A stretch of 64,000 bases of DNA from Torreya grandis (lineage: Eukaryota > Streptophyta > Pinopsida > Cupressales > Taxaceae): contig JARHVA010000006.1 in NCBI GenBank assembly GCA_037957365.1, positions 9,424,501-9,488,500 of the forward strand, in the 5' to 3' direction. The position numbers and the translations under genes are program-made. Positions 57,938 through 64,000 of the stretch are shown here, one piece after another; position 1 is the first letter of the stretch; every line of letters begins with the position of its first letter. The notes under the pieces are model-generated. The model ran no database searches and was not told the DNA's origin. It saw only the letters and a list, made by a program, of their open reading frames with translations.

Positions 57938-60454
57938 GAGAAGGTGTGGTGAGACATTCAGGCAAAACAACATATTTTCAAAGAAAAAAGTTGTCAAAAA
58001 GAAATTGGAAATGACCCTTGATACCCCCTTGAGAGGATATACTAGGATGAAAGAGAAGGATGGACTCTCAAAAAGAGAGGGACAATGAAAGATTAACCCC
58101 TGGAATAAATCCCATCAAAACAAGCTAATGCATGTACACATGATTATCATCAATGATTAAAATATAATGAGAGGTATAATGGGCCCCAATACAAGGGGAA
58201 TGGGAAGGGTTCAATCCAAACATATAATTGACACACTTTGTATGCACCTAATTTGAGAGTGCAAGCTATGCTTACAACATTGATCAATCCTGAGACAATT
58301 TGCACACTAAAATACTGCCATCATGGGTAAAAGTGTGGAGATATTGTAATTAAAGGAAAAGGATAATGTGGTATATATAAAAATGATAATAAGTGCCCTA
58401 GTAAAGCAAATTTGATCATGATAAGATAATTGTGCCATAACAGGGCTAATTTTGATCATTGATAAAGAATATATAATATTTTTCCCCTATAGGGCTGATT
58501 TTATTCTTATAGTAGCCTCAGATGTGGTGCCCTAGCATCAGAAAATTGACAAGCAATTAACTCAAGAATAGAACCTAAAACATAGATAAAAGTGAGTAGG
58601 TGTAAACACAGATGTGATGGTGGAATGACTTATAAAAAGCCATAAAAAACCAAGCATACAAGAATGCACAAAGTGACGAAAGAAATGAAACGTAGATTGA
58701 AGATGGCCAAGATGACTCTAGATGTATAATACAAGTGGACACACCTACATAGTTCCATGGATGCATGTTCTAACATGAACTTTAGACCAATGTAGTTCAC
58801 CCAAAAGTGGGAGAGAATGGAATGAGGGATGATGAAAACTGACTGAAGACTGATTAGAATCATGATGTATGTGAAGAGATGCACATCTAAGCATTGAGTC
58901 AGGAAATCTATTGAGCCTAGTTCATGCATAGTGTTATTTAGAACTGTTCATCGGAGTTATGTTGATGTTAAAACTTGATTCTAGAGCATAAAGTGCTTGT
59001 TATTGCAAAATAAATTAAGCATCATAAGTATGATTAACTCATAATGACATGGCATTTCAAATGCACGAAGCTAGTTTAAATGTGAATACCTATAACTAAG
59101 GATAATGGTAAAATAATGACCAAAACTAGAGTTACAACTATTTACATTTAAACAAAACAAATTGAAGACAAAGAAAAAAGATAAACATAAATGAACCAAA
59201 ATTAAAATAAGGATATGAAGAATCAAGATTCAAGTTGGAACAATAATGTTTAAAAATGAAAAGCAATAAAATTATAATGACATAGGATCAAGATATAAAT
59301 AATCAAGATCTATGTGGACCATCAAGACGTTCTTGAACACAAAAGAGCAAAAAACAAACAAGCAAACAAAACAACAACAAAAATCAAATAAATAAAAAGG
59401 TTTAAGAACAACTTAATAACATGAGATCAAGATATAAATAATCAAGATCCATGCAAATTATTAAGATGTTCTTAAACACAAAAGAGACAAGCAAAAACAT
59501 ACAAGGAAACAAAAGACCAAAGTGAGACAAGAAGTAATAGAAGGAGAAAAGGAGAAGAAATAAATGGAGAGGTACAAAAACATAAAAAAACTAAGAAAAC
59601 ACTACAAAACACCAAGAAAACATAACAAAACACCAATATAACTCAAATAAACACACACAAACAAAAACCAAGTTAGTGCGTTTTAAAGATAATTATTCAT
59701 GCATGTGTGGTAGAGGCATTACTTTCCAACACAATGTAACAAAGAACAAGGACACAAAAGTTGTTTCCTAATTAAAGAGGAACAATGGAAAAAGAAATGA
59801 GGGAAGAGAAAAAAAGGAAAGGGTTGGCCAAGCTGACTCCAGATGTACAAGACAAGTGGACACTGCATACATAGTTCCATAGATGCATGTTCCAACATGA
59901 ACTTTAGGCCAAATGTAGTTCTCCCAGGAAGTGGGATAGAAGAAAAAGGTGATGACTAGAAATATATGATTAATGTTGTATAATAAAATGGAAGACTTGA
60001 AAAATGGGATTGTTGTTTCAAAATGGCAAGGTGGTGGGATGAGAGAAATTAATCTTGCAAAATGGTAAGTGCATCGAACAAGATGACTTGCACAGTGAAA
60101 GGTCAGTAGGATAAGATGCTTGAAAAATGGTAAGAGTATGAGGATGAGAATGTAAAAAAGTGTAAGATACTATATATATATATATTTGGATCACTTTCTA
60201 ATGTTTTTGGTGTTTTGGGATAAAATATGTACAAAAGGGGACCAACTAGTTAAGGAGATACTCATCCAAGAGTACAATATCTAATAAATAACTAATCTAA
60301 TCAAAAAAATAATCATGTATATAAATAACTAAATCCAACTTCAATGACACTCATGGATATAAACAATAGACTAGGTAACTAACTGATAGTTCTAATAACA
60401 GCTAAAGTCAGCTACAATGGTACTTATGGATTAAATAAATGGACCAAGGAACTA
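57938..60454 (-). other. 3' region of the minus-strand Tat element
   Basis: Non-coding; short open frames at minus 58575-58929 show no domain. A segment of about 115 bp is present twice in the same orientation (about 58697-58812 and 59823-59937, sharing 'atgcatgttc(t/c)aacatgaacttta'). A TATATATATA run lies at 60170-60185. Confidence 0.55.
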
Positions 60455-62340
60455 ACTGATAGTTCTGATAACAACTAAATCTAGTTACAACAACACATGC
60501 TCATAAATTGGTGAGAGTGAGTATATTGAAAACATAATGATGTTAACCAAAGAGAAGTAAATGCAATATAAGATAGTTTGTAGCATGAAATCAATTAGAA
60601 GAACCATACGATATTCAAATATCTTGAGTTGCAAAGGTTTTCTTGTTCACTTGTCTATATAAAAAGCTAGAAAATATTATCCTTGATGAACTGCTTTGTA
60701 GAATTGGCATTGAATGTGTTCATAATGTTGATGAGACATAATCAAGATCATGATTGATCAAGGGACAAAAGTGTGTAGGTTACAACAAGTCCAAGATATA
60801 ATAAAGAATGTGGTTCTTAAAGAAAATGGCCCAAAGAATAGGGTCCAACAAATGGATGGTGCAGGGTGGGAAAGATAATGGTCCAAAGAATATGGTCTAA
60901 GAGAGGATGATCTCAGATAGGATAAAATGTGTTTGGAGTACCAATAGTCCAAAATCTTTCACTATCTAGAGTCATGAAAGTAATAGGGTTCATGTGATAA
61001 CAGTCTACAAATAATAGGATGAATTTACTTCAACACAAGTTGCCCCTAAGTAAGAGGTCTTATAGACAATAATTCGAAGCTATTCATGCATAAAACCTCT
61101 TAAAGTGCACAATGTTCATGGGCTTTGGAAGTTCTTCACCATTGGGTTTACCTAGTTGATATGCTCATGATCCATATTTTGCCATGATAATAAATAGCCC
61201 CAACCAATTAGGTTGAAACTTACCTTTTTTATTGTATTTAATGTTTGTGTTCTTTTGGTTCTCTTTTAGGACCAAATCACCAATCTCAAACTCCCAAGGG
61301 AGAATGCACTTGTTGTAACTTCTCCACAATCTATTTTGATGGCCTACAAGTTTTATAGGGTAGCCAAATGCTTGCCATCAAGAAGTTTTAGTTCTTACTG
61401 ATAGTTCTAATAACAACTAAATCTAGTTACAACAACATTTTTTCATAAATCGGTGAGAGTGAGGATATTGAAAACATAATGATGTTAACCAAAGAGAAGT
61501 AAATGTAATATAAGATAGTTCGTAGCATGAAATCAATTAGAAGAACCATACGATAGTCAAAGATCCTGAGTTGTAAAGGTTTTCTTGTTCACTTGTCTAT
61601 ATAAAAAGCTACAAAATATTATCCTCGATGAACTGCTTTGTAGAACTGGCATTGAATGTGTTCATAATGTTGATGAGACATAATCAAGATCATAATTGAT
61701 CAAGGGACAAAAGTGTGTAGGTTATAACAAGCCCAAAATATAATAAAGAATGTGGTTCTTAAAGAAAATGGCCCAAAGAATAGGGTCCAACAAATGGATG
61801 GTGCAGGGTGGGAAAGATAATGGTCCAAAGAATATGATCCAAGAGAGGATGATCTCAGATAGGATAAAATGTGTTTGGAGTATCGATAGTCCAAAATCTT
61901 TCACTATCTAGAGTCATGAAAGTAATAGGGTTCATGTGATAACGGTCTACAAATAGTAGGATGAATTTACTTCGACACAAGTTGCCCCTAAGTAAGAGGT
62001 CTTGTAGACAATAATTCAAAGCTATTCATGCATAAAACCTCTTAAAGTGCACAATGTTCATGGGCTTTGGAAGTTCTTCACCATTGGGTTTAACTAGTTG
62101 ATATGCTCATGATCCATAGTTTGCCATGATAACAAATAGCCCCAACCAATTAGGTTGAAACTTACATTTTTTATTGCATTTAATGTTTGTGTTCTTTTGG
62201 TTCTCTTTTGGGACAAAATCACCAATCTCAAACTCCCAAGGGAAAATGCGCTTGTTGTAATTTCTCCACAATCTATTTTGATAGGCCTGTAAGTTTTATA
62301 GGGTAGCCAAATGCTTGCCATCAAGAAGTTTTAGTTCTTA
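60455..62340 (-). repeat. 943-bp tandem duplication across the integrase C-terminus
   Basis: Unit 1 is 60455-61397 and unit 2 is 61398-about 62340. Both start ACTGATAGTTCT(G/A)ATAACAAC and end CAAGAAGTTTTAGTTCTT. The near-identical minus-strand open frames at 60758-60952 and 61700-61894 are 942 bp apart. Each unit contains the integrase C-terminal module and the start of the 3' region; only unit 2 joins the rest of integrase. Confidence 0.9.
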
Positions 62341-63420
62341 CAGCCTTGAGACTCTGTAGTCCTCATCATCTTCAATATGTTCCAATGAGACTCACAAGGG
62401 TGGTAACTCAATCTCAATCGAGATAATAGCTTATGTTCCATAGACAAGGAAGTATAGAGTGGCTCTTATTGGGGTTTGATGATTGGTTTTGTAAGCCTAG
62501 AGGGTAGAAAAGATTTGAAAGTGCTAATTACAGTCAACATCATTGATAATATTCTTTAAAATGTCTACAATGGTTTTATTTGATGTCTTGGCTTATCTAT
62601 TGCCTTATGGGTTATATGGATTTGATTTATTGTGTTTGATCTTGAATTGTGCACAAAGAGATTTTACATCTTGGTTTACAAAGGATCCACCATTATCAGA
62701 TATAATGTGTGTAGGGATGCCATATTGATAGATGATATGGTAATGGATGAATCTGGTAATTTACTTCCTACTAACATAACTGAGAGGAATGTCCTCGATC
62801 TACTTAGTAAAATACTCAGTAGTAATTAGGATATGCTTATGGCCATCTAAAGATGTTGGGTTTATTTTCCTAATGAGATCGAGGCCCCATGTTGATCACG
62901 ACCATGGTGTTGTCATCAGCTATGGTGGTAAAGAAGGTGTGTATCAAATTTCTATGTTGCTGACAAGGAATTCACTTCCTTAAATAATTACACGCATTAG
63001 TCTCCATTTTTGGCCAATAATAGCCTGTTCTAAGTAGCTTCTTTGGTAAGACTACACTATTGGTATGGGCCCCACACATTACTTCATGAACCTCCCTTTT
63101 CACTTGCTTGGATTATCCCAAAGATAAACAATGAATAAACATTCCATCATAGCCATTACGATAAAGCGTATCTCCTAGGAGGGTATAACATGATAAATGG
63201 TGATGGAATAGTTTCTTTTGACTACTAGGTAAGTCAGATGATATAACATGATCATGGAAGTAGTTATAAAACTCTTAGAACTAAGGTAATTTAGGTGGGT
63301 GATTGGGACCAACAATGGTGCCTACCCTTTTTTAATATGGTATAACATGTGTAGGCTAAAAAATATTTTCAATCAGGAACTGATACTCTTTATCTCCACC
63401 ATCGATCTGTATCATGGAAC
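62040..63420 (-). pseudogene. Integrase of the minus-strand Tat element
   Basis: In minus order: REVHEVMCGAHTNSVVLPKKLL (63095-63030), WPKMETNACNYL (zinc-binding part), then the core DGHKHILITTEYFTK (62850-62800), YGIPTHIISDNGGSFVNQDVK (62735-62670, second Asp present) and a remnant of the Glu region near 62600. The C-terminus CKFQPNWLGLFVIM and NIVHFKRFYA lies at 62180-62040, where the plus-strand copy has NWLGPYM, so the GPY/F proline is lost. Stops and frameshifts occur throughout. The first-Asp position is Glu (T-E-Y-F-T-K), as in the plus-strand Tat copy. Confidence 0.85.
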
Positions 63421-63479
63421 CAATTGTTTCCATTGCATCAACTAGTCTATTGTTTGCTCTTGGAATTTTTTCAAACTAT

Positions 63480-63800
63480 AGAGTTTAAAAATGGCCTTTG
63501 AGATTATCAACAATTTGCTTGTAAGGAACAAGCTTGTCATCTTTGGTTTGATACTGATTAGTGGTTTGATTGATGATTAATTGATAATCACCATAGACCT
63601 TTAAACTCTGAATATCCCACTGTATGGCAAGGTGAAGCCCTATAATCAATGCCTCATACTTGGTCATATTATTTGTATAATGAAATTGTATATGAAATGC
63701 TTCTGGAATAAGATCCCACTAAGGTGTAATCAACAATATATTAATTCCAAATATATCGGATGTAAAGGAACCATCAAAATATAGATTCCATTATTCATGT
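63480..63800 (-). pseudogene. Archaeal-type RNase H of the minus-strand Tat element
   Basis: Minus-strand open piece 63667-63485 reads MTKYEALIIGLHLAIQWDIQSLKVYGDYQLIINQ, homologous to the 39.7-kb copy. Upstream text equivalent to YFDGSF lies near 63780. The G-D-S motif is G-D-Y here. Confidence 0.83.
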
Positions 63801-63879
63801 TCATGTGATGCTTGTTCTATTGTCATAATATAATCATTTGGAAATTTGAATTTTGGAGGTCGATTATCTGTGATAGGGG

Positions 63880-64000
63880 AATCTACAAGTTGATTATCAA
63901 TAACCTGCCCCTTGATTACTTTTGATTCTTATACTCAATGTCAAATTCACTTAGGAGCATAACCCACTTGGCCATGCATCCTTGAAGATCTACTTCGGAT
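63880..64000 (-). pseudogene. RNase H C-terminal end of the minus-strand Tat element (partial)
   Basis: From the window edge the minus strand reads SEVDLQGCMAKWVMLLSEFDIEYKNQK and then a stop. It matches the segment at 39410-39480 of the plus-strand element (GCMAK, MLLSEFDVEY). Cut by the window edge. Confidence 0.8.

Larger units (their letters stand above)
56725..64000 (-). mobile_element. Second Tat-lineage element, minus strand, 3' part only
   Basis: The 3' LTR (56725-57923), polypurine tract, long 3' region, integrase, archaeal-type RNase H and the end of the standard RNase H follow each other from left to right, all in minus sense. The rest of pol, gag and the 5' LTR lie beyond the right edge. 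It belongs to the same family as the plus-strand Tat element. Confidence 0.85.

Overview
This window is plant nuclear DNA made almost entirely of LTR retrotransposons inserted into one another. I found no host gene, tRNA, rRNA, CRISPR array or bacterial-type operon. The evidence for a large, repeat-rich seed-plant genome is direct. Both plant Ty3/gypsy lineages (Athila-like and Tat-like) and Ty1/copia elements are present, with plant-type primer binding sites, TG...CA long terminal repeats and 5-bp target-site duplications. Nearly every coding region is broken, most often by TAG, TGA and TAA codons of the kind that C-to-T decay of methylated DNA produces. A gymnosperm or another giant genome is plausible, but the sequence does not settle the species.

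Layout. 1-1929: 5' end of a minus-strand copia element (Gag start, leader, primer binding site, 306-bp LTR). 2494-3653: Tat-type LTR, probably the 5' LTR of a very large plus-strand Tat element whose 3' LTR would be 55133-56282. 4204-about 13083: minus-strand element that keeps gag but shows no pol (TR-GAG type). 14819-16293: small minus-strand copia-like insertion bounded by GCTAG duplications, with repeated LTR-end/primer-site modules. 17080-33950: plus-strand Athila-like element with gag, protease, RT, RNase H, integrase and a third ORF. It is split inside RT by a young, internally deleted copia element (22579-26960, duplication GTTAC). 33951-42489: degenerate Tat gag-pol with a second, archaeal-type RNase H. 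42490-49392: non-autonomous element with 2.2-kb LTRs (duplication TTACT) carrying a long minus-strand coiled-coil reading frame. 49393-55132: the rest of the Tat 3' region, which holds an antisense plant-mobile-domain (PMD) gene remnant. 56725-64000: a second Tat element, on the minus strand, entering from the right edge, with a 943-bp tandem duplication across its integrase end.

The most unusual signals are four. GC-rich palindromes ACCGACGTCGGT recur in two different LTR families; each combines two inverted DRE/CRT cores (A/GCCGAC) with a GACGTC bZIP-type core, upstream of a TATA-like box. An antisense PMD plus coiled-coil ORF lies in the Tat 3' region. A ~620-codon non-gag-pol ORF lies in the 42.5-49.4 kb element. 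A TSD-bounded insertion contains tandem U5-end/primer-site modules.

All alignments and domain calls were made by eye; boundaries marked approximate could shift by tens of bases.
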